Of a DNA stretch of 64,000 nucleotides, positions 17,520-26,117 are shown piece after piece. Within the stretch, counting starts at the first letter, position 1; each line of letters begins with the position of its first letter. The DNA lies in assembly GCF_024298905.1 (NCBI RefSeq), contig NZ_CP101154.1, forward strand, positions 3,312,932 through 3,376,931. The letters are read 5' to 3'. A model generated the notes under the pieces. It searched no databases. It worked only from the letters and a program-made list of their open reading frames with translations, and was not told the DNA's origin. The DNA comes from Natronomonas marina. GTDB lineage: Archaea; Halobacteriota; Halobacteria; Halobacteriales; Haloarculaceae. Made by a program: the position numbers and the translations under genes.

Positions 17520-18776
17520 TCACACCTCCCTCGGGTCGGTGATACGACCCGTGATGGCCGAGGCCGCGGCGGTTCGGGGACTCGAGAGGTAGATGTCGGA
17601 GGAGTCACTCCCCATGCGGCCCTGGAAGTTCCGGTTCTGTGCAGCCAGACACACCTCGTCGTCACCGAGAACGCCCATCCCCATGCCGATACAGGCACCG
17701 CACGTCGAGTTCGTCACCACGGCCCCGGCCTCGTTGAATACGCGAACGAGTCCCGCCTCGTCGGCGCGCGAGTAGATCTCTCGAGACGCGGGCGTGATGA
17801 TGAACCGAGTCCCGTCGGCGACCTCGTTGCCTTCGAGTACCTCTGCAGCAGCGAGGAGGTCCTCGTACTTGCCGTTCGTACAGGAGCCGACGAACACCTG
17901 ATCGAGTTCCGTCCCCTCGACGTCGTCGACATCGACGACGTTGGCGACCTTATGGGGGGTTGCGACCTTCGGCTGGAGGTCACTCGCGTCGAGACGATAC
18001 GTCTCCAGGTACTCGGCATCAGGATCCGCGTGCCGGGGTGTGTACGGCTCGTCGGTGCGCGAGTCGACGTACTCGGTCACTTTCTCGTCGATCGGTGTGA
18101 ACCCGAACTTCGCGCCCAGTTCGATGGACATGTTCGAGAGGACGAACCGGTCGTCGAGCGACAGCCGCTCGATGGCCGGGCCGGTGTACTCGATGGCCTT
18201 GTAGCGTGCCACGTCGGTCCCGTACGTGCCGGCGATGTGGAGGATGAGGTCTTTCGCGTCGACGGCGTCGCCGAACTCCCCGTCCACATCGAACCTGATC
18301 GTCTCGGGAACCCGGAACCAGGTCTGTCCGGTCGCGTACACGTACGCCATATCAGTGTGGCCGATACCGGTCCCGGCGGCGCCGAACGCACCGTGACTCG
18401 TAGTGTGTGAGTCCGTCCCCACGAGGAGTTCACCCGGGCGTACATGGCCGTTCTCGACGAGCACCTCGTGACAGATCCCCGTCCCGACCTCGTAGAAGTT
18501 CTCGATGCCCTGCTCCTCGACGAACTCCCGGATGCGGGATTTCTGGTTTGCGTCCTCGATGGTGTGCGACGGGGCGACGTGGTCCATCGGACAGACGATC
18601 CGGGAGGGGTCCCACACCTCCTCGACGCCCATCTCCTCGAGGTGGCCGATGACCCCCTCGGTCCCGAGGTCGTGAGACATCGCCATATCCACATCGCAGA
18701 CGAGGTGATCGCCCGGTTCGGCAGTTTCCACCCCGGCCGCGTCGGCCAGAATTTTTTCCGCTATTGTCGATCCCAT
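17520..18776 (-). CDS. LeuC-type large subunit of an aconitase-family hydratase
   Basis: 418 residues from the ATG at 18776, the size of stand-alone LeuC. The three [4Fe-4S] ligands are visible: Cys299 (VGSCTNG), Cys359 and Cys362 (NSTCGACIGMGMG). VGTDSHTTSHGAFGAAGTGIG near 119-139 is the substrate-binding part. No other leucine gene is nearby; the partner is instead a C-C lyase, and a TRAP transporter is divergent. That context fits hydration of maleate, alkylmaleate or aconitate analogues better than leucine synthesis, though the reaction is inferred. Confidence 0.92.
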   Translation of the reverse strand: MGSTIAEKILADAAGVETAEPGDHLVCDVDMAMSHDLGTEGVIGHLEEMGVEEVWDPSRIVCPMDHVAPSHTIEDANQKSRIREFVEEQGIENFYEVGTGICHEVLVENGHVRPGELLVGTDSHTTSHGAFGAAGTGIGHTDMAYVYATGQTWFRVPETIRFDVDGEFGDAVDAKDLILHIAGTYGTDVARYKAIEYTGPAIERLSLDDRFVLSNMSIELGAKFGFTPIDEKVTEYVDSRTDEPYTPRHADPDAEYLETYRLDASDLQPKVATPHKVANVVDVDDVEGTELDQVFVGSCTNGKYEDLLAAAEVLEGNEVADGTRFIITPASREIYSRADEAGLVRVFNEAGAVVTNSTCGACIGMGMGVLGDDEVCLAAQNRNFQGRMGSDSSDIYLSSPRTAAASAITGRITDPREV

Positions 18777-18797
18777 AGCGGATAGGGCACGTCGACT

Positions 18798-18810
18798 CAC
18801 ATAAAGATAG
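18798..18810 (-). promoter_or_regulatory. TATA-like box for the LeuCD-type hydratase operon
   Basis: CTATCTTTATGTG on the minus strand is 22-34 bases before the ATG at 18776. It lies in the 176-base divergent region shared with the TRAP operon. Confidence 0.45.
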
Positions 18811-18909
18811 TTACTGTGAGGGACGTCGGATCGTCCGTTCGACAAGAATGACCCATTTTCGTCAACAAATTGATTTCCCGGAGATCATCGAGCCGTATCC
18901 CGTCAATAG

Positions 18910-18919
18910 TTTTATTATG
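18910..18919 (+). promoter_or_regulatory. TATA-like box for the TRAP transporter operon
   Basis: TTTTATTATG lies 34-43 bases before the ATG at 18953. The short divergent region 18777-18952 could hold common operators for uptake and hydratase genes. Confidence 0.45.
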
Positions 18920-18952
18920 TCCCCCTCAATTGTCTGCACATAGCATTTGACC

Positions 18953-20248
18953 ATGCCTAAGGATACTACAAACCGGCGTGTAATGTTGAAGCGACTCGGT
19001 ACCGGACTGACCACGGGCGCGTTGATCGGTATGGCGGGGTGTACCGGCAACGGCAATGGAAACGGGACCGGGAACGGCAACGGCAATGGAAACGGCAACG
19101 GCAACGGGAACGGCAACGGCAATGGCAACGGCAACGGGGGTCAATCCATCGAGTGGCGCCACGGAACCGGGTTCTCGGAGGCCGGGAACAACAAGGACGC
19201 CACCGACCCATCGCATCTCTGGGAGCTGAGCCGCCGGCTCGAGGAGTCGACCGACGGGCGAATCAGTATGCAGGTGATCGGTCAGGGCGAGATCTGTGGG
19301 TTCGCGGACTGTGGGGAGAAACTCCAGGCTGGCGTCGTAAACTCGGCGTCCTCGTCGCCGGCTAACTCCCACAAGCAGTGGCCGCCGCTGCACTTCTGGG
19401 TGATGCCGTACCTGTTCCCGGGGGACAACATCGCATCGATAAACGCGACCATGTTCTCCGAACAGCTCTGGGAGGAGTACTGGGTCCCGTTCGCACAGCA
19501 GTACGGCGTCCTGCCGTTTCTGCCCGAGGAGGGGCAGTTCCGCTGTGTATTTATCGGGACCGACGCAGCATCGGGCGTGGATGGGCGCATCCGTCTTCCG
19601 GAACAGATCGAGGACATGGACATCCGAAGAACGTTCAGTCGGATGTCCGCCCAGGCCATCAGTTCGTGGGGTGCCAACCCGGTCGAAATCGCCTTCGCCG
19701 ACACGCTGCAGGGAATGCAGACCGGTGTCGTCGACGGGATGGAAATATGGCCGACGGCGCACGCCGCGTTCGGATTCCCCGAGGCGACCGCCCAGGCGGT
19801 CATCAACAACTGGGCGATGGGTATCGAGCCGAACTGGATTCGAGTGGACTTCCTCCAGCAGTTTTCGGAGGAAGACCTCCAGATGCTGGGCGAGGAAACC
19901 AAGGCGCTCTCCGAGGAGTGGGTGCGGGGAACCGACGAGTTCAACGAGCAGCGCGCCGGCGTCTCGGACCCGCCGCCGTCCGGCTCGAAGTACGCCGAGA
20001 ACGACGTCACGGTCAACATACTCGACGACGACGAGCTACAGGCCTGGCAGGGCGAACTCGATCTCAAGGACAACCCCGACCAGTACTCGCAGGTGTACGA
20101 GGAGACGGAGCGACTCGACGCCATCGACGATGGACAGGCGTTCATCAACATGGTCTACGAGAAGGCCCGCTCCAGCAGCACCCCGACGACGACGGACGAC
20201 TTCACGTACGACGTCTGGTGGCACGACTACCTCGACGAAATCCTGTAA
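18953..20248 (+). CDS. dctP: TRAP transporter substrate-binding lipoprotein (DctP family)
   Basis: 431 residues from the ATG at 18953 (a TTG two codons upstream is less likely). The N-terminus has a twin-arginine motif (NRRVMLK) and a lipobox ending at Cys30 (GMAGC), so it is exported by Tat and lipid-anchored outside the cell. Residues 31-63 are an almost pure Gly-Asn repeat acting as a flexible tether. The DctP domain follows, with the central arginine region (FRCVFIGTD, then MDIRRTFSRM) and GMQTGVVDGMEIWP that bind the substrate carboxylate in this family. The ligand is likely an organic acid. The membrane subunits follow at 20317 and 20857. Confidence 0.93.
   Translation: MPKDTTNRRVMLKRLGTGLTTGALIGMAGCTGNGNGNGTGNGNGNGNGNGNGNGNGNGNGNGGQSIEWRHGTGFSEAGNNKDATDPSHLWELSRRLEESTDGRISMQVIGQGEICGFADCGEKLQAGVVNSASSSPANSHKQWPPLHFWVMPYLFPGDNIASINATMFSEQLWEEYWVPFAQQYGVLPFLPEEGQFRCVFIGTDAASGVDGRIRLPEQIEDMDIRRTFSRMSAQAISSWGANPVEIAFADTLQGMQTGVVDGMEIWPTAHAAFGFPEATAQAVINNWAMGIEPNWIRVDFLQQFSEEDLQMLGEETKALSEEWVRGTDEFNEQRAGVSDPPPSGSKYAENDVTVNILDDDELQAWQGELDLKDNPDQYSQVYEETERLDAIDDGQAFINMVYEKARSSSTPTTTDDFTYDVWWHDYLDEIL
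19041..19140 (+). repeat. Gly-Asn-encoding hexanucleotide repeat
   Basis: Imperfect tandem units of GGCAAC/GGAAAC/GGCAAT/GGGAAC, six bases each and about 16 copies, encode the Gly-Asn linker of the binding protein. Such runs expand and contract by slippage, so linker length is likely variable between strains. The unit stays in frame because its length is a multiple of three. Confidence 0.8.
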
Positions 20249-20316
20249 GCGTTTTCAACGTTCGTCGTACAGATTATAAGTTATAAGTGAGAGTACAACA
20301 TGAATCTGAGTGAATC

Positions 20317-20856
20317 ATGGAACTGAACGTGTCTCGCATCGCACGCGACGTCGAACGCAATCTCGAGGGGTACGTAAGCACGGTGCTGATGCTATCGTAC
20401 ACGGCGATCATCCTGTACACGGTAGTCCTTCGGACACTGGGCATCCAGATACAGCAGCTGTACATCCAGGAAGTCGTCATCGGGGGTTTCATCTGGCTCG
20501 GGTGGCTGTCGGTGTCGTACGTCATTCGGACCGACGGTCACCTGCGTTTCACCTACTTCAGCAAGGACTACTCGGCACGGAAAACGTACGTCGTCTACGT
20601 CGTCGAGTGGATCTGCTGGCTGGTGTTTGCAGGGATCATCTTCTGGTTCGCTCTCGACGTGCTTCAGACGCGTATCGATTCCGGCGGGAGGATTACAGGG
20701 ACGGACGTCCCGTCGTATCTGCTGTATCTCTCCGTGCCGGTCGGTTTCGGGATGATCCTACTCCGCGTTCTACAGCAGGCCGTGATCGTCACGAACCAGT
20801 TCCGAAGGGGCAAAGAAATAGGAATCGCGGAAAACCCCGAGGCTCAGGACGTATAG
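20317..20856 (+). CDS. dctQ: TRAP transporter small membrane subunit (DctQ)
   Basis: 179 residues with four hydrophobic helices (about 23-42, 48-66, 92-112 and 132-152), the DctQ topology. The GGFIWLGWLSVSYVIRTDGHLRFTYF region between helices 2 and 3 resembles the family signature. It lies 68 bases after the binding-protein gene and its stop TAG is directly followed by the ATG of the large subunit. Confidence 0.9.
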   Translation: MELNVSRIARDVERNLEGYVSTVLMLSYTAIILYTVVLRTLGIQIQQLYIQEVVIGGFIWLGWLSVSYVIRTDGHLRFTYFSKDYSARKTYVVYVVEWICWLVFAGIIFWFALDVLQTRIDSGGRITGTDVPSYLLYLSVPVGFGMILLRVLQQAVIVTNQFRRGKEIGIAENPEAQDV

Positions 20857-22146
20857 ATGCTCGAGTTAACCATCGGGCAGGTGATGATCCTGCTGACGAT
20901 ACTGAGTGTCATCCTTTTCGTGTCGGGCGTCTCCATCGCACTGGTGTTCGGCATCTGGGCCGTCGGTTTCACTTACTTCTCCCCGATCTTCCCGTTCGTC
21001 AATATGTCGCTGGTCGCGTTCAACGAACTGAACACGTTCCCGTTCGTGGCGATTCCGATCTTCATCGTCGTCGGCTCGTTGATCAACAAGGTCGGGATGG
21101 CCACTCGAATCATCGATTTCACTCGCTCTATAGGCGGGTGGCTCCCCGGAAGCACCGGGAACACCTGTATCTACACGGCGGGCGTATTCTCCGCCATTAC
21201 GGGATCGAACGCCGCGACGACCGCCTCCGTCGGTGAAGCGCTGTACGACGATCTCGTCGACGAGGGATACGACGAGGACTTCGCAGCGGCGACGATCGCC
21301 TCGGGCGGCACGCTCGGGATCATCATCCCACCGAGCGTCCTGTTCATCATCTACGGGATCACGTTCGGCGTGTCCGTCTCACAGCTGTTCATCGTCGGGA
21401 CGATCCCGGGGATCATGATGATGATCAGCCTGTCGGCGACCGCGAGTATCATCGCGTACCGGCGGGGCTACGGCACGTCCGAGTTTTCGTTCAGTGTCCG
21501 AAACATCCTGCAGAGTACGTGGGGCGCCAGGAACGCGTTCATCACGATCGGGTTGTTGATCGGCGGAATATTCCTCGGCGTGTTCACGCCGTCCGAGTCC
21601 GCGGCGGTGGCGTTCACGTACATCCTGGGGGTCGGGCTCTTCGGTAGCTCGATTCAGAACCTCCGTGAACTCGTCGAGCCGTTCCTCACGTCGATCCAGG
21701 TCATGGGGATGATCATCCCGATCTTCGTGTCCTCGGTGATGATCCAGCAGGGGCTCTCGTTCTTCAACCTCCAGACGGTCGTCGCCGATCTGATCATGTC
21801 GCTCGGCCACCCTGCCCTGATATTCGTCGGTATGATCGTCGTGATGCTGATCAGCGGCTCCATACTCGACTCCGTCCCGAACATGATCCTCACTGCACCG
21901 CTGCTCGCGCCGGCGGCGTTTTCGCTGGGTCTGGATCCGCTGACCTGGGCGGTCGTGTTCATGATCAGCGACGCGATCGGCTTCATCACCCCGCCCTACG
22001 GACTGAACCTCTACATTATCAGCGGGATGGTCGATCTGGACTACATCGACGTCGCCTACGCGGCGCTTCCGTACCTGGTCGCGCTGTGTATCGTCTGGAT
22101 CCTCTTCTTCGCCTTCCCGGAGTTGAACGTCCTCTCGCCCGTGTGA
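20857..22146 (+). CDS. dctM: TRAP transporter large membrane subunit (DctM)
   Basis: 429 residues with about 12 hydrophobic segments, the ion-coupled translocation subunit of the TRAP system. Typical blocks are FPFVAIPIFIVVGSL, FSAITGSNAATTASVG, GGTLGIIIPPSVLFIIYG and the C-terminal DAIGFITPPYGLNLY. Its start directly abuts the DctQ stop, so translation is coupled. Together with DctP and DctQ it makes a complete sodium-driven importer for a carboxylate, matched to a halophile's Na+ gradient. Confidence 0.93.
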   Translation: MLELTIGQVMILLTILSVILFVSGVSIALVFGIWAVGFTYFSPIFPFVNMSLVAFNELNTFPFVAIPIFIVVGSLINKVGMATRIIDFTRSIGGWLPGSTGNTCIYTAGVFSAITGSNAATTASVGEALYDDLVDEGYDEDFAAATIASGGTLGIIIPPSVLFIIYGITFGVSVSQLFIVGTIPGIMMMISLSATASIIAYRRGYGTSEFSFSVRNILQSTWGARNAFITIGLLIGGIFLGVFTPSESAAVAFTYILGVGLFGSSIQNLRELVEPFLTSIQVMGMIIPIFVSSVMIQQGLSFFNLQTVVADLIMSLGHPALIFVGMIVVMLISGSILDSVPNMILTAPLLAPAAFSLGLDPLTWAVVFMISDAIGFITPPYGLNLYIISGMVDLDYIDVAYAALPYLVALCIVWILFFAFPELNVLSPV

Positions 22147-22476
22147 GGACGTGACCGCCACCGTCCGTGGCGGTCCGGTCGCTTTGCTGTTCGTCCACCC
22201 GGTCTCGAAGCCGGTGGTCGCTCCGTCCGGGAAAATCGATTTCGTTTGCCCAGCACCGGTTTCCGGGGAAATCCCATCGACGAGCCGGCCGAAGGAACTG
22301 TGGTCGGGTAGCAGGGCGTCCCGAAGTCGATCGGAACCGTTTCACGGTACGACCGCACGTCGGCCTGCGGCCGACAGAACCTGACGTATATCGGTCACTC
22401 CCCGGCCGGTAATGGAGAGGCGTATAGACACTGCTGCCGACACAACCATTATGTCCGCCGGCACGGATGCTCGTGC
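22147..22476. other. Intergenic gap of 330 bases
   Basis: No gene seen; the short frames here are shadows without acidic composition. The 3' end carries the promoter of the MmgE/PrpD gene. The start is GC-rich and follows the TRAP operon. Confidence 0.5.
22444..22455 (+). promoter_or_regulatory. TATA-like box for the MmgE/PrpD gene
   Basis: AACCATTATGTC lies 22-33 bases before the ATG at 22477, consistent with a leaderless transcript separate from the TRAP operon. Confidence 0.4.
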
Positions 22477-23844
22477 ATGGCTAGTTCAGCGGAAAGAGAG
22501 TGGATGGCACAGGCGATCGAGTTTCTCTCCTCGCCAGTCCCGGAACCGGTCCTCGACGAGGGCGTTCTCGTGCTTGCGGACGTACTATCGGCAGCAGTCG
22601 CCGGCGCGGATACCGCAGCAAACGAGCGGGTTGCGACCGGGATGCAGGTTGCGGCCGGGAACGCGTCGATTGTCGGAACCGGACGGACGGCGTCACCTGG
22701 GAACGCTGCGCTGGTGAACGGGACGACGGCCATCTCGGCCGAGATCGAGGAGGGCCACAACAGAGGCGGACACGTCGGTGCGGGCATCGTCGCCGGTGGC
22801 TTCGCGCTCGGTGAGGCTGCGGACGCCGACGGGGAGTCACTGCTCGAAGGGATCGTGAAAGCCTACGAACTGTGTACCCGCATCGAACACGCCATCTGGT
22901 CGATGAAAGACCGTCTCGACGACGTGACGCCCTGGCATCTCCGCGACCCCCACGGCACATGGACGACGGTCGGGCCGGCGGTCGCGGGGGCGATCGCGAT
23001 GGGATGTGACGACGAGACAGTCGTCGAGGCGTTCCGACTGGGTGCGAACCTGGCGGTGCTCTCGATGCACGACCCCTATCGGGAAGGCTCGCCAGCCAGG
23101 AACGTCACGTCGGGGCTCTCGACGCAGGTCGGGGTGAACGCTGCGCTTCTCGCCGACGCCGGACTCGCCGGCTCACGGGCCGCGATTCGGGAGGTGTACG
23201 ACCCGCTCCGCGAGATGGACGAAACGTCGTTCGACCGGTCGTTCGGAGAGTTGGGCGAGGCCTGGTCGATCACCGAGAACTACTACAAATTCACGCCGTC
23301 CTGCTGGTACACGCACGCCCCGCTGGCGGCACTCGATACCGTCGTGGACGACGTTCGAGTCGACGAGGTCGAGTCGATCGACGTCTTCACCTACAACAGG
23401 GCCAGTGCCCTCGACCACACCGACTGTGCGACACCGACGAGCGGGAAGTTCTCGACGCCGTACGTTCTCGCCCGAAAGCTCATCGGTGACGGTGCGGACC
23501 TCTGGTTGGACGACTTCGACGAGTCGTCACTCTCCGACCCCGCAACGCGAGCGCTCGCCGACCGCGTCGGCCTTCATCGGGACCCCGAGTACGAAGACCG
23601 GTTCCCGGACCACCGGAGCGCACGGGTCGAGGTGACACACACCGACGGGACCACGCTCGAGGCGGAGTGCGTCGACGCGCCCGGGGATCACCGCAACTTC
23701 CCGGGGAACGACGCGCTCGAGGGGAAGTTCGAGCGCCTACTCGAGACCCGTCTCGACGCCGGAGCGACGGACGCCCTCGAAGTACTCCTCGACGTTCGTC
23801 ACCGGAGTGTACGGGACGTCGGGGCGGCGCTACGAACCGCGTAG
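22477..23844 (+). CDS. MmgE/PrpD-family protein
   Basis: 455 residues covering the whole family fold: an all-alpha domain (about 1-260 plus the C-terminal end) and a smaller alpha/beta domain. The family includes 2-methylcitrate dehydratase, cis-aconitate decarboxylase and iminodisuccinate epimerase. Recognisable blocks are NGTTAISAEIEEGHNRGGHVG near 88-108 and the FKFTPSCWYTHAPL-like YYKFTPSCW at about 269-277. With a methylisocitrate-lyase-like enzyme and an aconitase-type hydratase in the same island, a methylcitrate-like dehydration is possible, but no citrate synthase-type gene (PrpC) is present, so an epimerase or other lyase role is as likely. Confidence 0.88.
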   Translation: MASSAEREWMAQAIEFLSSPVPEPVLDEGVLVLADVLSAAVAGADTAANERVATGMQVAAGNASIVGTGRTASPGNAALVNGTTAISAEIEEGHNRGGHVGAGIVAGGFALGEAADADGESLLEGIVKAYELCTRIEHAIWSMKDRLDDVTPWHLRDPHGTWTTVGPAVAGAIAMGCDDETVVEAFRLGANLAVLSMHDPYREGSPARNVTSGLSTQVGVNAALLADAGLAGSRAAIREVYDPLREMDETSFDRSFGELGEAWSITENYYKFTPSCWYTHAPLAALDTVVDDVRVDEVESIDVFTYNRASALDHTDCATPTSGKFSTPYVLARKLIGDGADLWLDDFDESSLSDPATRALADRVGLHRDPEYEDRFPDHRSARVEVTHTDGTTLEAECVDAPGDHRNFPGNDALEGKFERLLETRLDAGATDALEVLLDVRHRSVRDVGAALRTA

Positions 23845-23946
23845 ACGCCGAACGCATCGTATCGGCGGCCGGGTTCGGGTCGAGCGGGGTGATGGACGCT
23901 ACCGCTCCGACAGGAACGACCGATTCGACGGCGGGGGCAGGGTCGA

Positions 23947-24321
23947 TCAGGTGACGCCATCGACGATGAGATCGTTCCAGATGTCGAGCCGCCGTATGAG
24001 CCCGTCATCGACCTCGTAGACGTCGACGTACCGGACGCCGGAGAAGCCTTCGCCGTCATTGTCCTCCCCGTAGAGGGTTCCGATGCTTATCGCCGCCTGG
24101 TCCGTCTCGATCCACCGGTCGAAGTCCTTCGCGGCCCAATCGTATCGTGGGTCGTAGTGTGCGAGAAACGCCTCGGTTGCGCCCGGCCCCTCGAACCGCG
24201 CACCGGGGACCGTTATCACCGCGTCGTCTCCGACCAGTTCGTCGACGGTGTCCCGTCGTTCGTCCTCCAGACGGTTCAGAAACTCCTCGGCAATCTCTCT
24301 TGGCGTCGGCTCGAATACCAT
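23947..24321 (-). CDS. SnoaL/NTF2-like protein (copy 2)
   Basis: 124 residues, a single NTF2-like domain paralogous to 13888-14274: both share DFDRWI or EFDRWI, SIG-LYG, VRY-DVY and RRLDIWNDL or TRLDIWNDL in the C-terminal half. It is convergent with the MmgE/PrpD gene and divergent from the second hydantoinase. Two copies, each near a hydantoinase, suggest duplication of a functional unit. Function unknown. Confidence 0.82.
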   Translation of the reverse strand: MVFEPTPREIAEEFLNRLEDERRDTVDELVGDDAVITVPGARFEGPGATEAFLAHYDPRYDWAAKDFDRWIETDQAAISIGTLYGEDNDGEGFSGVRYVDVYEVDDGLIRRLDIWNDLIVDGVT

Positions 24322-24346
24322 GTGGTGAACGTCTCCGGGGAGTTAG

Positions 24347-24358
24347 AACAAATACTTT
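24347..24358 (-). promoter_or_regulatory. TATA-like box for SnoaL copy 2
   Basis: AAAGTATTTGTT on the minus strand is 26-37 bases before the ATG at 24321. Confidence 0.4.
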
Positions 24359-24402
24359 GTGCGGAGGAGACACCGGCGATGCCGAAGCGGGGCCTGCGAA
24401 CG

Positions 24403-24415
24403 AAATTTTATGTTG
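24403..24415 (+). promoter_or_regulatory. TATA-like box upstream of the small ORF and hydantoinase 2
   Basis: AAATTTTATGTTG lies 32-44 bases before an ATG at 24447 but about 175 bases before the hydantoinase ATG at 24587, so the transcript probably includes the small frame 24447-24590. Confidence 0.4.
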
Positions 24416-24446
24416 CTACACCCGCCAGTACTGTTCGATCGAACCC

Positions 24447-24590
24447 ATGACTCGACAACTGCCGCCGAACCGCTGTGCCGACACGAGCGACGATGTCCGC
24501 CGAACGGTGCGGTGGCGTATCGATAGCGACCGATCCGTCGCGGGGTTGGGTGGGGTTTCTCCCGTTCGAACGTACGGGGGCGAGCGATGA
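24447..24590 (+). CDS. Possible 47-residue small ORF coupled to hydantoinase 2
   Basis: ATG at 24447, stop TGA at 24588-24590 overlapping the hydantoinase ATG by four bases (ATGA). The peptide MTRQLPPNRCADTSDD... is basic and Arg-rich with one cysteine, unlike typical acidic haloarchaeal proteins, so it may be a leader or coupling peptide rather than a folded protein. The support is positional: promoter spacing and the ATGA overlap. It may also be chance. Confidence 0.35.
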   Translation: MTRQLPPNRCADTSDDVRRTVRWRIDSDRSVAGLGGVSPVRTYGGER

Positions 24591-25987
24591 GGCACGATCT
24601 AGTTATCGCCGACGGTACTGTCGTCATCCCGGGTGACGGGACGATACGTGCTGACGTTGCGGCCGATGATGGCACCATCTCGGCCATCGCGCGACCGAAC
24701 ACGCTGTCGGGTGCCAGGATCGTCGACGCATCCGACAAGTACGTCCTGCCGGGTGCGATCGATCCCCACACGCACCACGGCATCTATCGGGGCCTCGAAG
24801 CGGATGCCGAAAGCGAGTCCCGTTCCGACCTCGTGGGCGGCGTCACCACCATCGGGAACTTTTTCCGGCGCGCTGGATCGTACGAGGACATTATGGAGAG
24901 CTACTTCGCCGAGGCCGAGTCGAATTACTATCACGACTACTTCTTCTCGCTCGGACTCCTCTCGTTCGAGCACATCGACGAGATCCCGCTGATAATCGAC
25001 GACCTCGGTATCACCTCGTTCAAGTGGTATATGAACTACAAGTATGCGGCGGCGGAGAAGTTCGGCGTCGACTGCGAGATGCGCGACGACTTCGGTGACG
25101 CACTCGTCAAGACACTGGCTGCACAGGACGCCCCGACGACGCTCGGCTACCACTCGGAGAACGTCGAAATAACGAACGCGCTTTCGGGTGGCAACGTCTA
25201 CATCACGTCGGAAACCGAAGACGACGAGAGCGACTCTGGCGAGGGGTACGAGGTGATGGTCGAGGAGTTCCCCGACTACGCCGAGATGCAGAGTATGGTC
25301 GCGGGTGCGGCGCTGGCGAAGGCCCACGACTACGACGACAGCTTCTATGCGGTCCACATCTCCGCCGGTCGAACTGCCGACGAACTCGCGGCACTCAAGA
25401 CGGCGGGATACGATCTCCGAGGCGAGACCTGTACACACTACCTCACACTGACGACCGAAGAGTGCGACGAGCGGATGAAAGTGAACCCTCCGGTTCGGGG
25501 GCAGTCGGACCGGGAAACGTTGTGGGACCGGGTGGCCGACGGCACCATCAGCTGTATAGGGACGGATCACTGTGCAAACGTCTCGGCGGACAAAATCGGG
25601 TCGGGAATCCGGGATAGTGCCCTCGGGTTCCCGTCGAGTTCGACGATGCTGCCGTTGATCCTGTCGGAGGGCGTCAACGAGGGTCGCATCTCGCTGGAGC
25701 GCGCCGTCGAAGTGACGAGCACGAACACGGCGAAGGCCTGGAACCTCTTCCCGAAGAAGGGGACGATACGCGTCGGGAGCGACGCCGACCTCGCGGTCGT
25801 CGACCTCGACGAGACCAAGACCGTCACACCGGAACTGCTGCAGGGTGCAGCCGACTACTCCATCTACGATGGGCGCGAAGTCACAGGGTGGCCGACGCAT
25901 ACGATCGTCCGCGGCGAGGTCGTCTACGAAGACGGCGAAATCGTCGGTGAAAAGGGGCACGGGACCCACATCGACCGGCCGATCTGA
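24587..25987 (+). CDS. Dihydropyrimidinase/hydantoinase-family cyclic amidohydrolase (copy 2)
   Basis: 466 residues, paralog of 10772-12136. The metal site is intact: His61/His63 (DPHTHHG), Lys152 (FKWYMNYK, the canonical position of the carboxylated lysine), His189 (GYHSEN), a histidine in YAVHIS and the Asp of CIGTDHC. The HHG after the first motif and ESRSDLVGGVTT are shared with copy 1. The stretch 25649-25843 is about 94% identical in DNA to copy 1. An insertion around residues 202-216, rich in Glu/Asp, distinguishes it. The partner amidase is not adjacent here; a DUF3891 gene follows. Confidence 0.9.
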   Translation: MRHDLVIADGTVVIPGDGTIRADVAADDGTISAIARPNTLSGARIVDASDKYVLPGAIDPHTHHGIYRGLEADAESESRSDLVGGVTTIGNFFRRAGSYEDIMESYFAEAESNYYHDYFFSLGLLSFEHIDEIPLIIDDLGITSFKWYMNYKYAAAEKFGVDCEMRDDFGDALVKTLAAQDAPTTLGYHSENVEITNALSGGNVYITSETEDDESDSGEGYEVMVEEFPDYAEMQSMVAGAALAKAHDYDDSFYAVHISAGRTADELAALKTAGYDLRGETCTHYLTLTTEECDERMKVNPPVRGQSDRETLWDRVADGTISCIGTDHCANVSADKIGSGIRDSALGFPSSSTMLPLILSEGVNEGRISLERAVEVTSTNTAKAWNLFPKKGTIRVGSDADLAVVDLDETKTVTPELLQGAADYSIYDGREVTGWPTHTIVRGEVVYEDGEIVGEKGHGTHIDRPI

Positions 25988-26117
25988 TCGGACCCCAACG
26001 GCCGCGACGCTCGGATACCAGGCCCGTTGTCGTTCGCGTCCTTTGGCGACGGAGGCACAAGAGCAAAGCACCTCCCCGAGCAACTGTGACCATGTTAGCG
26101 AACGAGAGGGCCCGACA

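Noticed and set aside
17020-18776. Assignment as leucine-pathway leuC and leuD
   Set aside because: No leuA or leuB nearby; the neighbours are a C-C lyase and a TRAP importer. Family-level naming is safer.
19041-19140. Possible CRISPR-like array
   Set aside because: The units are contiguous six-base Gly-Asn codon pairs inside a gene, with no spacers.
22477-23844. Assignment as 2-methylcitrate dehydratase (prpD) and a standard methylcitrate cycle
   Set aside because: No 2-methylcitrate synthase-type gene is in the island and the family contains several other activities, so I kept the family-level name.
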